Part shown: positions 1-5,433 of the stretch, one piece after another
Position numbering within the stretch: the stretch's first letter is position 1
How the letters are laid out: each line of letters begins with the position of its first letter
Origin: Acidiferrobacterales bacterium
Lineage (GTDB): Bacteria; Pseudomonadota; Gammaproteobacteria; Acidiferrobacterales; Sulfurifustaceae
Length of the DNA stretch: 5,433 nucleotides
Direction: 5' to 3'
Assembly: GCA_015492195.1 (NCBI GenBank)
Contig: WGFP01000035.1
Location: 1-5,433 of the forward strand
The notes under the pieces: generated by a model
Told to the model about the DNA's origin: nothing
Database searches by the model: none
The model's input: the letters and a program-made list of their open reading frames with translations, nothing else
Program-made: the position numbers and the translations under genes

Positions 1-455
1 AGGCCGAGGAGATCGACGAGATCAATATCAACACCGCGGATCTCAAAATAGACACCTTCCGCGCCTCGGGCGCCGGCGGCCAGCACGTCAACAAAACCGA
101 CTCCGCCATCCGCATCACGCACCTCCCGAGCGGCATCGTGGTGGAATGCCAAGACGAGCGTTCGCAACATAAAAACCGTGCGCGCGCCATGTCGATCCTC
201 TCCGCGCGCCTGCTCGAACAGGAACGGCGCAAGCAACGCGAGCAGGAGGCCGCCACGCGCAAGAGCCTGGTCGGCAGCGGCGACCGTTCCGAGCGCATCC
301 GCACCTATAATTTTCCCCAGGGGCGCGTGACCGACCACCGCATCAACTTGACGCTCTATAAATTGGAGCAGGTCATGGAAGGCAAGCTCGACGAGCTGAT
401 CGACGCCCTCAACACGGCCGACCACGCCGACCAACTCGCGGCGCTGGGCGCCTGA
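1..455 (+). CDS. prfA: Peptide chain release factor 1 (RF1), C-terminal 150 residues, 5'-truncated by window edge
   Basis: RF1 recognises UAA and UAG stop codons in the ribosomal A site and triggers peptidyl-tRNA hydrolysis. The reading frame is already open at base 3 and runs to the TGA at 453-455, so only the C-terminal 150 residues of a protein usually near 360 residues are present. The codon-recognition domain lies upstream of the window. The visible part contains the universal GGQ loop (SGAGGQHVNKTDSA, GGQ codons at 75-83), followed by TDSAIRITHLPSGIVVECQD and the conserved ERSQHKN segment. Near the end are GSGDRSERIRTYNFPQGRVT and DHRINLTLY, all strongly RF1-like. The VNKTDSA and RTYNFPQ contexts fit RF1 (PrfA). 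prmC, whose product methylates the GGQ glutamine, follows after 10 bases, the normal gammaproteobacterial arrangement and probably one operon. Nothing in the visible part suggests damage. Confidence 0.97.
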   Translation, partial: AEEIDEININTADLKIDTFRASGAGGQHVNKTDSAIRITHLPSGIVVECQDERSQHKNRARAMSILSARLLEQERRKQREQEAATRKSLVGSGDRSERIRTYNFPQGRVTDHRINLTLYKLEQVMEGKLDELIDALNTADHADQLAALGA

Positions 456-465
456 TACCCGGTAC

Positions 466-1311
466 ATGACCGTGCGGCAATTTCTGAATCAGGCAATCGC
501 GGAACTCGCACCGGTGAGCCCCACCCCACGCCTGGATGCGGAAGTGCTGGCCATGCACGTCTGCGCGCTCACGCGCAGCGCCCTGTACGCGCACCCCGAC
601 CGTGGATGCAATCCGGAACAGGAACAACGCCTGCGCGCACTGATTGCCAGGCGTAAACAGGGCGAGCCCGTCGCCTACCTGACCGGCAGGCGCGAATTCT
701 GGTCGCTGGAGTTGAGCGTGTCGGCCGCGACCCTGATCCCGCGGCCGGAAACCGAACTTCTGGTGGAACAAGCCCTCACGCATATTCCACAAGGCGCCGC
801 CTGGACCGTCGCCGACCTCGGCACCGGCTGCGGCGCGATTGCCCTGGCCCTGGCCCATGAGCGGCCGACGTGCCGAGTCATCGCCACCGACAACGCGCAG
901 GCGGCGCTTGACCTGGCCCGGGAAAATGCCACGGCGCTGGGTTTAACCCACGTCGCGTTCAGGCACGGAAACTGGTTCGAGCCGTTGACGGGCGAATTGT
1001 TTGATATGGTGGTAAGTAACCCGCCTTATGTGCCTCGTGGTGATCCCCACCTGACGCGGGGGGACGTGCGTTTCGAACCGGCGAGCGCGCTCGCAGGCGG
1101 CGCCGACGGGCTCGATGCCATTCGCCGTATCGCGGCGCACGCCAAGGATCATTTAAAACCCGGCGGGTGGCTGTTATTGGAACACGGTTATGATCAGGCG
1201 GGGAGCGTCAATGCCATTTTGCGCCGGGCGGGCTACCGCGACATCGCCTGCCATCGGGACCTGGCCGGGCATGACCGCGTCACCACGTGCCGCGCGGGGC
1301 CGCGCACTTAA
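466..1311 (+). CDS. prmC: Release factor glutamine N5-methyltransferase PrmC (HemK)
   Basis: PrmC transfers a methyl group from S-adenosylmethionine to the glutamine side chain of the GGQ motif in RF1 and RF2, which raises termination efficiency. The 281-residue length fits the family. Residues 1 to about 80 form the helical release-factor-binding domain (RLDAEVLAMHV, then GEPVAYLTGRREFW at 66-79). The Rossmann methyltransferase domain begins around IPRPETELLVE (91-101). The SAM-binding glycine loop is DLGTGCGAIALALA (117-130), TD at 141-142 is the probable ribose-binding acidic end of the second strand, and the glutamine-amide-binding NPPY is at 185-188. GDVRFEPASAL (199-209) and the C-terminal LLLEHGYDQ match the family. 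The ATG at 466 lies 10 bases after the prfA stop and has no convincing Shine-Dalgarno sequence, so translation coupling to prfA is likely. Its substrate is the immediately upstream gene product. Confidence 0.96.
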   Translation: MTVRQFLNQAIAELAPVSPTPRLDAEVLAMHVCALTRSALYAHPDRGCNPEQEQRLRALIARRKQGEPVAYLTGRREFWSLELSVSAATLIPRPETELLVEQALTHIPQGAAWTVADLGTGCGAIALALAHERPTCRVIATDNAQAALDLARENATALGLTHVAFRHGNWFEPLTGELFDMVVSNPPYVPRGDPHLTRGDVRFEPASALAGGADGLDAIRRIAAHAKDHLKPGGWLLLEHGYDQAGSVNAILRRAGYRDIACHRDLAGHDRVTTCRAGPRT

Positions 1312-1328
1312 GCCCGCGAGCCTCCCTC

Positions 1329-2069
1329 ATGGACGACAAACAGCTTCTGCGTTACAGCCGCCACATCATGCTGCCGCAGGTGAATATCGAGGGCCAGCAG
1401 AAGCTCCTGCGTGCGCGCGTGCTCCTCATCGGGCTCGGAGGCCTGGGTTCCCCCGTCGCCATGTATCTTGCGGCAAGCGGCATCGGCCACCTGGTGATTG
1501 TGGACCACGACAAGGTGGACCTGCACAACCTGCAACGCCAGATCATCCACTCCACGGCAACCATCGGCCAGGACAAGGCGGTCTCGGCCACCCAGACGTT
1601 GCAGTCTCTCAATCCGGGCATCCGGATCACCGCCTTCAACAAAAAACTGGATGAAAGCGCCTTGAGGGAACAGGTGCGATCGGCCGACGCGGTGGTGGAC
1701 GGAAGCGACAACTTCGCCACCCGGTTTGCGCTCAACCGGATCTGTGTCGCGGAGAAGACCCCGCTCATTTCCGGCGCCGTGATCCGCATGGAAGGACAGG
1801 TAACGGTGTTTCGCGCCGATCGCGCCGACAGCCCCTGCTACCGTTGCTTATATAAGGAGATGGATGAACCCGACGAGCGTTGTTCCGAGACCGGCATTCT
1901 CGCGCCGGTGGCGGGCATCATCGGCAGCATTCAAGCCGTGGAAACCTTGAAGGTTCTGCTTGATATGGGAGAAACGCTGATGGGCCGACTGTTGATCCTG
2001 GATGCCCGGACCATGGCGCTGCGTGAAATCAAACTGCGCAAGGATCCCGCCTGCCCCGTCTGCGGCTAG
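1329..2069 (+). CDS. moeB: MoeB/ThiF/HesA-family sulfur-carrier protein adenylyltransferase
   Basis: Proteins of this E1-like family adenylate the C-terminal Gly-Gly of a small sulfur-carrier protein (MoaD for molybdopterin, ThiS for thiamine) in the cytoplasm. The 246 residues match E. coli MoeB (about 249). Visible features in order are MDDKQLLRYSRHIMLP at the N-terminus, the nucleotide-binding GLGGLGS at 35-41, VDHD at 58-61 with NLQRQ at 67-71, a conserved lysine at 83, and DGSDN at 124-128. A structural zinc site is formed by CYRC (C170, C173) and CPVC (C242, C245). Cys185 in the ERCSETG segment aligns with a conserved family cysteine. There is no rhodanese domain. I chose the ATG at 1329 because it gives the normal family N-terminus; an in-frame ATG at 1287 would add 14 unlike residues and overlap prmC. 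The gene starts 17 bases after prmC and is probably cotranscribed. Whether the partner is MoaD or ThiS cannot be decided here, so the symbol is provisional. Confidence 0.88.
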   Translation: MDDKQLLRYSRHIMLPQVNIEGQQKLLRARVLLIGLGGLGSPVAMYLAASGIGHLVIVDHDKVDLHNLQRQIIHSTATIGQDKAVSATQTLQSLNPGIRITAFNKKLDESALREQVRSADAVVDGSDNFATRFALNRICVAEKTPLISGAVIRMEGQVTVFRADRADSPCYRCLYKEMDEPDERCSETGILAPVAGIIGSIQAVETLKVLLDMGETLMGRLLILDARTMALREIKLRKDPACPVCG

Positions 2070-2085
2070 CGCAACCGTCCTGCGC
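2069..2085 (+). terminator. Weak hairpin at the end of moeB, doubtful terminator
   Basis: A 5-bp perfect stem (GCGCA / TGCGC) with a 7-base loop begins at the last base of the moeB stop codon. The sequence after it (ATCTCTGTCT) is only mildly T-rich and has no T run. It could be a weak intrinsic terminator separating moeB from the kinase gene, but the stem is short and may be coincidental. Confidence 0.2.
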
Positions 2086-2141
2086 ATCTCTGTCTATATA
2101 TGATCATCCCGGCGCGGCCAGAGTGATGCATTAGGCTTGTA

Positions 2142-2172
2142 TTTACAGCCTGGTGTGACTTTGTTGTATACA
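2142..2172 (+). promoter_or_regulatory. Candidate sigma70-like promoter for the phosphoribulokinase-family gene
   Basis: TTTACA at 2142-2147 differs from the -35 consensus TTGACA at one base. TATACA at 2167-2172 differs from the -10 consensus TATAAT at two. The spacer is 19 bases, longer than the preferred 17, so the promoter would be weak or dependent on an activator. Transcription would start near 2178-2180, leaving a leader of about 80 bases before the ATG at 2260. The region is AT-rich compared with the surrounding coding DNA, which supports a regulatory role. The assignment is by eye only. Confidence 0.35.
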
Positions 2173-2197
2173 ATCAATGATCTTCGTTATCATTGAT
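2164..2197. promoter_or_regulatory. Two overlapping perfect dyads, candidate operator
   Basis: TTGTATACAA at 2164-2173 is a perfect 10-bp palindrome that contains the candidate -10 hexamer. Sharing its last base, ATCAATGAT at 2173-2181 and ATCATTGAT at 2189-2197 form a perfect 9-bp inverted repeat around a 7-base spacer (CTTCGTT). If the candidate promoter is right, this second dyad covers the transcription start, a typical repressor position. As RNA it could also form a small hairpin at the very 5' end of the transcript. The AATGAT/ATCATT arms loosely recall Fur-type half sites, but the spacing does not match the usual 19-bp Fur box, so no regulator is assigned. Confidence 0.4.
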
Positions 2198-2238
2198 CCC
2201 CGCCTCCAGACATCAAGAACACAAAGGCCGGTCTCACC

Positions 2239-2259
2239 ATGTGGGATCGGGAACCCTAA
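2239..2259 (+). other. Six-codon mini-ORF (MWDREP) abutting the kinase start codon
   Basis: ATG at 2239 opens a six-codon frame whose TAA (2257-2259) directly precedes, in the same frame, the ATG of the kinase gene at 2260. It has no clear Shine-Dalgarno of its own (the bases before it are CCGGTCTCACC). Part of it (CGGGAA, 2248-2253) is the only plausible ribosome-binding sequence for the kinase, six bases before its ATG. It could act as a small upstream ORF or coupling leader, or be chance. Confidence 0.2.
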
Positions 2260-3189
2260 ATGTCGAAAAAACATCCCATCGTCGCCGTGACCGGCTCGTC
2301 CGGCGCCGGGACAACGACCGTCAAACACGCCTTCCAGGACATATTCCGCCGGGAAGGCATTAAGGCGGCCTTCATGGAAGGCGATGCCTTTCTGCGCTAT
2401 GACCGCGATGAAATGAACCGGGCGATTGAACGGGCGCACGCGGAGGGGAAGTGCGTGAGCCACTTCGGACCGGAGGCCAACCTGTTCGACAAACTGGAGG
2501 CCACGTTCAAAGAATACGCCGAACACGGCACCGCGATGGTGCGGCATTACGTCACCGAAGAGAACCACGAACAGTTTGATCAGGCACCGGGGGCGTTTAC
2601 CCCCTGGAAACCCATCCCCGCGGGCTCCGACATTCTGTTTTATGAGGGGCTGCACGGCGGTGTTGTCGCGCGCACCTGGACCCGCCGGAAAATGAGCCCT
2701 TCCCACAACCCGCGGGTAATCGAGCGCCGCTCGGCGCGGGAGGACAACGGTGTTGACGTCGCCCAACACGTTGACCTGCTGCTCGGGGTGGTGCCGGTCG
2801 TTAACCTGGAATGGATCCAGAAAATTCACCAGGATACGTATATGAAAGGATACTCGCCGGAAGCCGTGACCGACACTATTCTGCATCGCCTGCGCGACTA
2901 CATACATTTCATTGTGCCGCAGTTCTCGCTCACCGACATCAATTTTCAGCGCGTGCCGGTCGTTGATACCTCCAACCCCTTCATTGCCCGAGACGTCCCC
3001 GCACCGGATGAAAGCATTGTTGTCATCCGTTTTCGCGAACCGGCTAAATTCGATTTCCCGAACCTGATGCAAAGAATCGACGGCGCCTTTATGTCCCGCC
3101 CCAACACCATGGTCATCCCCGGCGGCAAGATGCAACACGCCATGGAGGTCATCTGCACGCCGCTGATTCACGAGCTGCGTGAAGCGTAA
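2260..3189 (+). CDS. Divergent class I phosphoribulokinase-family (PrkB-like) kinase with an internal insertion
   Basis: The family phosphorylates ribulose 5-phosphate with ATP to ribulose 1,5-bisphosphate, the CO2 acceptor of the Calvin cycle; E. coli PrkB is a relative of less certain role. The N-terminus MSKKHPIVAVTG and P-loop GSSGAGTT (12-19) are typical. Other signatures are EGDAF (40-44, catalytic-base Asp42), FYEGLHGG (127-134, with Glu129), VNLEWIQK (181-188), Asp192, GYSPEAVTDTIL (197-208), NFQRVPVVDTSNPFIARD (228-245), PDES (249-252) and PGGKM (287-291). At 309 residues it exceeds the roughly 290 of R. sphaeroides PRK and E. coli PrkB, because about 29 basic-rich residues (136-164) replace a four-residue loop. 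Against R. sphaeroides numbering recalled from memory, H45 is Leu45, H100 is Thr99, R168 is Gln191 and R173 is Lys196, while D42, R49, E131, K165 and D169 are kept. Family membership is firm; use of ribulose 5-phosphate is uncertain, so no symbol is given. The gene follows its own 190-base control region and has no visible Calvin-cycle neighbour. Confidence 0.9.
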   Translation: MSKKHPIVAVTGSSGAGTTTVKHAFQDIFRREGIKAAFMEGDAFLRYDRDEMNRAIERAHAEGKCVSHFGPEANLFDKLEATFKEYAEHGTAMVRHYVTEENHEQFDQAPGAFTPWKPIPAGSDILFYEGLHGGVVARTWTRRKMSPSHNPRVIERRSAREDNGVDVAQHVDLLLGVVPVVNLEWIQKIHQDTYMKGYSPEAVTDTILHRLRDYIHFIVPQFSLTDINFQRVPVVDTSNPFIARDVPAPDESIVVIRFREPAKFDFPNLMQRIDGAFMSRPNTMVIPGGKMQHAMEVICTPLIHELREA

Positions 3190-3205
3190 ACCGGCAGCGC
3201 CGGTT
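3189..3205. terminator. Probable bidirectional intrinsic terminator between convergent genes
   Basis: AACCGGC (3189-3195) and GCCGGTT (3199-3205) form a perfect 7-bp GC-rich stem with a three-base loop. It begins at the last base of the kinase stop codon. CCTTTCATTC follows on the plus strand, a modest T-rich tail. The convergent exporter gene ends at 3235, so the same hairpin lies 30 bases past its stop and could terminate it too, although the minus-strand tail is poor in T. Confidence 0.6.
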
Positions 3206-3234
3206 CCTTTCATTCAATCTAATCGCATGGTTTG

Positions 3235-5433
3235 CTAATCCGTTGCAAGCCGGCCGGGTCGGCAGGTCACGCAATTGCACCGTTTTTCCTTGTCCATAAA
3301 CATCAATAACGGCGGCAGCAGCAGGAAATCCATCACCAAGGCAACAGTTAAGGTAATGGCGGTGAGGATACCCAGGTCCACGTTGAGCTTGAAACTTGAG
3401 GAACTCAACACCGCAAAGCCGATGACCAGAACAAGCGTGGTCATCCACAGGGCCGTGCCCACGTGCGCGAAGCTGAAACGAATGGCGTCATGCACATTCA
3501 GGTTGTGCTCGCGCTTGCCCCGGCGGTATTTGCTGAGAATGTGAACCGTGTCATCGACGATGAGCCCCAGGCTGGTGGCCGTGATCATGGAAGCGATGAT
3601 GCCGATCTCGCCGACAAAAATTCCCCACAGTCCAAAAGTAATCAGCACGGGGATAAAGTTCGGAATCAGGCTGATCAGGCCAAGCCGAAAACTGCGCAAC
3701 GCAACGATGAGGGTCGCGGAGATCAACAGAAAGGCCAGGGCCGTGCCGCTCAGCATGCCGATGATGTTGCGAATCGCGAGATGAACGAACATGACAATGG
3801 TGCCCGTCGCCTTGGCCTGCATGGGAGGCGGCACATTGGCCGCCAGCCAGGCCTCGGCCCGGTCGATCACATCGAGAATCTGTTTTTGCGGGATGGTGTC
3901 CAGGGTCACCGTCAACCGGGTCGCCGATTTATCCAGACTCACCTGGCTGTTGAGGTCAAGCCCGTAAGGCAAAGACATTTCGTAGAGCAGGAGGTATTGC
4001 GCCGCCAGGTTGCGCCGGTCGGGCAGGCGGTACCAACCCGGGTCGTCGCCGTGCATGGACTTGTTCAGCCGTTTCATGATATCGGTGAAGCTGTTGACGT
4101 GAGTGACCTCGGGCTGGGCGCGCAGCCATTGTGAAAACGCCTCGAGCCGCTCCAGGTACGCCGGCTCGGCGATACCGCCGGACTCGCCGCTGCCGATCGA
4201 GAATTCCAATGTATAGGGGCCGGTGAGGTTGGCCGTGGCGAAATCGGTATCGACGCGAAACGGAATGGTTTCATCAAACCATTTGACAAACCGGTCATCC
4301 AATTCGAGGCGCGGAATAAAGGATATGGCAATGAGCGCCAAAGCCGTCATGCCCCATAAAAGCGGAGTACGTTTGCTGACCACAAAGTCGCCGAAGCGGT
4401 CCATGGGCAGACGCCGGTCTTTGGCGCGCGGTTTGACCCGTAGCGGAAGGATCATTATCAGGGCCGGTAACACGGTCATCGAAAACACCCAGGCCGAAAC
4501 CACGCCGATGGCCGTGATGTTGCCGAGCGCATGAAACGGCGGCGAATCCGAAAAATTGAGGCTCAAGAAACCGATGGTGGTGGTCAGACTGGTGAGGAAC
4601 ACCGGCTCCGCGTTGATACGCAGGCTTTCCACCAACGCATCTTGCTTTGAACGACCGGCACGCATCTCCTGAAAAACGCTCATGAGAATGTGCACGCTGT
4701 CGGCGATGGCGAGAGTAAGAATAATAATCGGCGCCAGCGCGGTCGATGCGTTCATCTTTATACCCATCCAGGACATCAGCCCGACGGCCGTCCCCGCCGA
4801 CAGGCTTATCACCACCAACGTCGCAACGGTGCCGGAGACGGAGCGCAAAAATATGAACAGGAATACGATCATCAGACCGAACATCATCGGTAACAGTGTG
4901 TATGAATCCGACTCACTGATCTGAATCTCGGCGACACTGAACACGGCAATACCGGTCAAGGCCACCGTCAGGTCGGGGTGGGCGGCGCGTAACTCCGCCA
5001 CCATTTTCTCGGCATAGGTCACCGACTCGGGCAGATGTCGAGTGTGGTCCTTCCCGGGAAACTGCAGCGTGATTGACACACCGGCGGTAGCGCCGTCCTT
5101 CGCGATCAGACGTCCCGCCAATGCCGGCTCGTTCAGCGCCACGGTCTTGATCTTGGCCAGTCGGGCCTCGGTCAGGCCCTTCGGATCGGCGACCAGGTCG
5201 GCCACGGTCAGGTCGTCGCCATTGGCCTCGGTGTGCTGGAAATTGGTAACGGAGTCGACCCGGATGCTATAGGGAATTTTCCAGGCCTTCTCGGTCAACC
5301 GCTTGATGATCTCCAGGGTTTTTCGGGTAAAGACGTTTTTGTCCTTCGGCTGGAGGACGATGATAATATTTTCAGTATTGGTGTAGGTGCTCTCAAATTT
5401 CTCAAAGGCGATCAGCTCGGGATTGTCTTTGCC
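3235..5433 (-). CDS. RND superfamily / MMPL-type membrane exporter, C-terminal 732 residues, N-terminus beyond window
   Basis: This is an inner-membrane protein of the RND/MMPL class (predicted exporter, COG1033-like), expected to move a lipid or other hydrophobic substrate using the proton gradient; the substrate is unknown. The frame is open to the right edge, adding 45 residues upstream of the internal TTG at 5298, so the start and first membrane helix are outside. Counting from that TTG, a periplasmic domain (to about 130) is followed by helices near 133-152, 158-177, 186-205, 230-249, 260-285 and 312-330. A second periplasmic domain spans 331-503, and helices lie near 505-533, 538-558, 562-587, 612-632 and 642-667. 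The two halves repeat: LTLAIADSVHIL (194-205) corresponds to TSLGLIVDDTVHIL (575-588), whose acidic residues suit proton relay. The cytoplasmic tail holds CNCVTC, the only cysteines in the visible protein. The gene converges on the kinase gene with a 45-base gap. HpnN-like hopanoid transport is possible but not supported by context. Confidence 0.88.
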   Translation of the reverse strand, partial: GKDNPELIAFEKFESTYTNTENIIIVLQPKDKNVFTRKTLEIIKRLTEKAWKIPYSIRVDSVTNFQHTEANGDDLTVADLVADPKGLTEARLAKIKTVALNEPALAGRLIAKDGATAGVSITLQFPGKDHTRHLPESVTYAEKMVAELRAAHPDLTVALTGIAVFSVAEIQISESDSYTLLPMMFGLMIVFLFIFLRSVSGTVATLVVISLSAGTAVGLMSWMGIKMNASTALAPIIILTLAIADSVHILMSVFQEMRAGRSKQDALVESLRINAEPVFLTSLTTTIGFLSLNFSDSPPFHALGNITAIGVVSAWVFSMTVLPALIMILPLRVKPRAKDRRLPMDRFGDFVVSKRTPLLWGMTALALIAISFIPRLELDDRFVKWFDETIPFRVDTDFATANLTGPYTLEFSIGSGESGGIAEPAYLERLEAFSQWLRAQPEVTHVNSFTDIMKRLNKSMHGDDPGWYRLPDRRNLAAQYLLLYEMSLPYGLDLNSQVSLDKSATRLTVTLDTIPQKQILDVIDRAEAWLAANVPPPMQAKATGTIVMFVHLAIRNIIGMLSGTALAFLLISATLIVALRSFRLGLISLIPNFIPVLITFGLWGIFVGEIGIIASMITATSLGLIVDDTVHILSKYRRGKREHNLNVHDAIRFSFAHVGTALWMTTLVLVIGFAVLSSSSFKLNVDLGILTAITLTVALVMDFLLLPPLLMFMDKEKRCNCVTCRPGRLATD

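Noticed and set aside
1287..1328. Upstream ATG as the moeB start
   Set aside because: It would add MPRGAAHLSPRASL, which does not resemble the family N-terminus, and would overlap prmC by 25 bases. The ATG at 1329 gives the expected MDDKQLLRYSRHI start.
1190..1654. Plus-strand open frame (154 codons) overlapping the prmC end and moeB start
   Set aside because: It is out of frame with two well-supported genes and gives a Pro/Arg/His-rich translation typical of a shadow frame.
2173..2197. Classical Fur box
   Set aside because: The arms resemble AATGAT/ATCATT, but the inverted repeat has a 7-base spacer and does not fit the 19-bp 9-1-9 consensus. It is kept only as an unassigned dyad.
2143..3213. 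Long minus-strand open frame (356 codons) spanning the whole kinase gene
   Set aside because: It is exactly antisense to a well-supported kinase gene. Its translation is rich in Arg, Gly, Val and His with no recognisable motif, and it reflects absence of stop codons opposite GC-rich codons.
3463..4134. Plus-strand open frame (223 codons) opposite the exporter gene
   Set aside because: It is antisense to the clear RND/MMPL protein. Its product is low-complexity, rich in Gln, Arg, His and Asp, without family features.
5296..5298. TTG as the true start of the exporter
   Set aside because: The frame stays open for 45 more codons to the window edge with protein-like sequence, and the first membrane helix expected of the family is still missing. 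The gene is truncated by the window rather than starting here.
1..5433. CRISPR array, tRNA or rRNA gene, insertion sequence or prophage element
   Set aside because: No spaced repeats, tRNA cloverleaf, rRNA-like stretch, transposase or terminal inverted repeats were seen. Almost all of the window is accounted for by five protein-coding genes.

Overview
The window looks like chromosomal DNA from a GC-rich gammaproteobacterium. The evidence is the prfA–prmC gene pair, close protein-level resemblance of RF1, PrmC and MoeB to their Escherichia coli counterparts, and a proteobacterial-type (class I) phosphoribulokinase-like gene. I cannot name the species. Phosphoribulokinases of this type occur in chemo- and photoautotrophic proteobacteria, but also as PrkB-like proteins in non-autotrophs. 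No RuBisCO or other Calvin-cycle gene is visible here.

Layout. Positions 1-2069 are a compact plus-strand cluster: the 3' part of prfA (release factor 1), prmC (the glutamine methyltransferase that modifies release factors) and a moeB/thiF-type sulfur-carrier adenylyltransferase, separated by 10 and 17 bases. Positions 2070-2259 are the only substantial non-coding gap. It holds a candidate sigma70-like promoter and two overlapping perfect dyads, and it ends in a six-codon mini-ORF whose stop abuts the next start codon. Positions 2260-3189 encode the phosphoribulokinase-family protein. A compact hairpin at 3189-3205 probably terminates it and also serves the convergent gene. From 3235 to the right edge the minus strand carries the C-terminal 732 residues of a large RND/MMPL-type membrane exporter, whose N-terminus lies outside the window.

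How the genes relate. RF1 and PrmC form a direct enzyme-substrate pair: the RF1 GGQ glutamine, encoded at 81-83, is the residue PrmC methylates. moeB is a housekeeping passenger of that cluster. The kinase appears to be its own transcription unit, and the exporter is unrelated by strand.

The most interesting item is the phosphoribulokinase-like protein. It keeps the P-loop, the catalytic acidic residues and the overall fold signatures. However, it has a net insertion of about 25 basic-rich residues. Compared from memory with Rhodobacter sphaeroides PRK, it also differs at several positions implicated in ribulose-5-phosphate binding or the mobile lid (H45 to Leu, H100 to Thr, R168 to Gln, R173 to Lys). 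It may be a divergent subfamily with altered substrate use. Other points are a dyad-rich control region in front of it and a CxCxxC tail on an otherwise cysteine-free exporter fragment.
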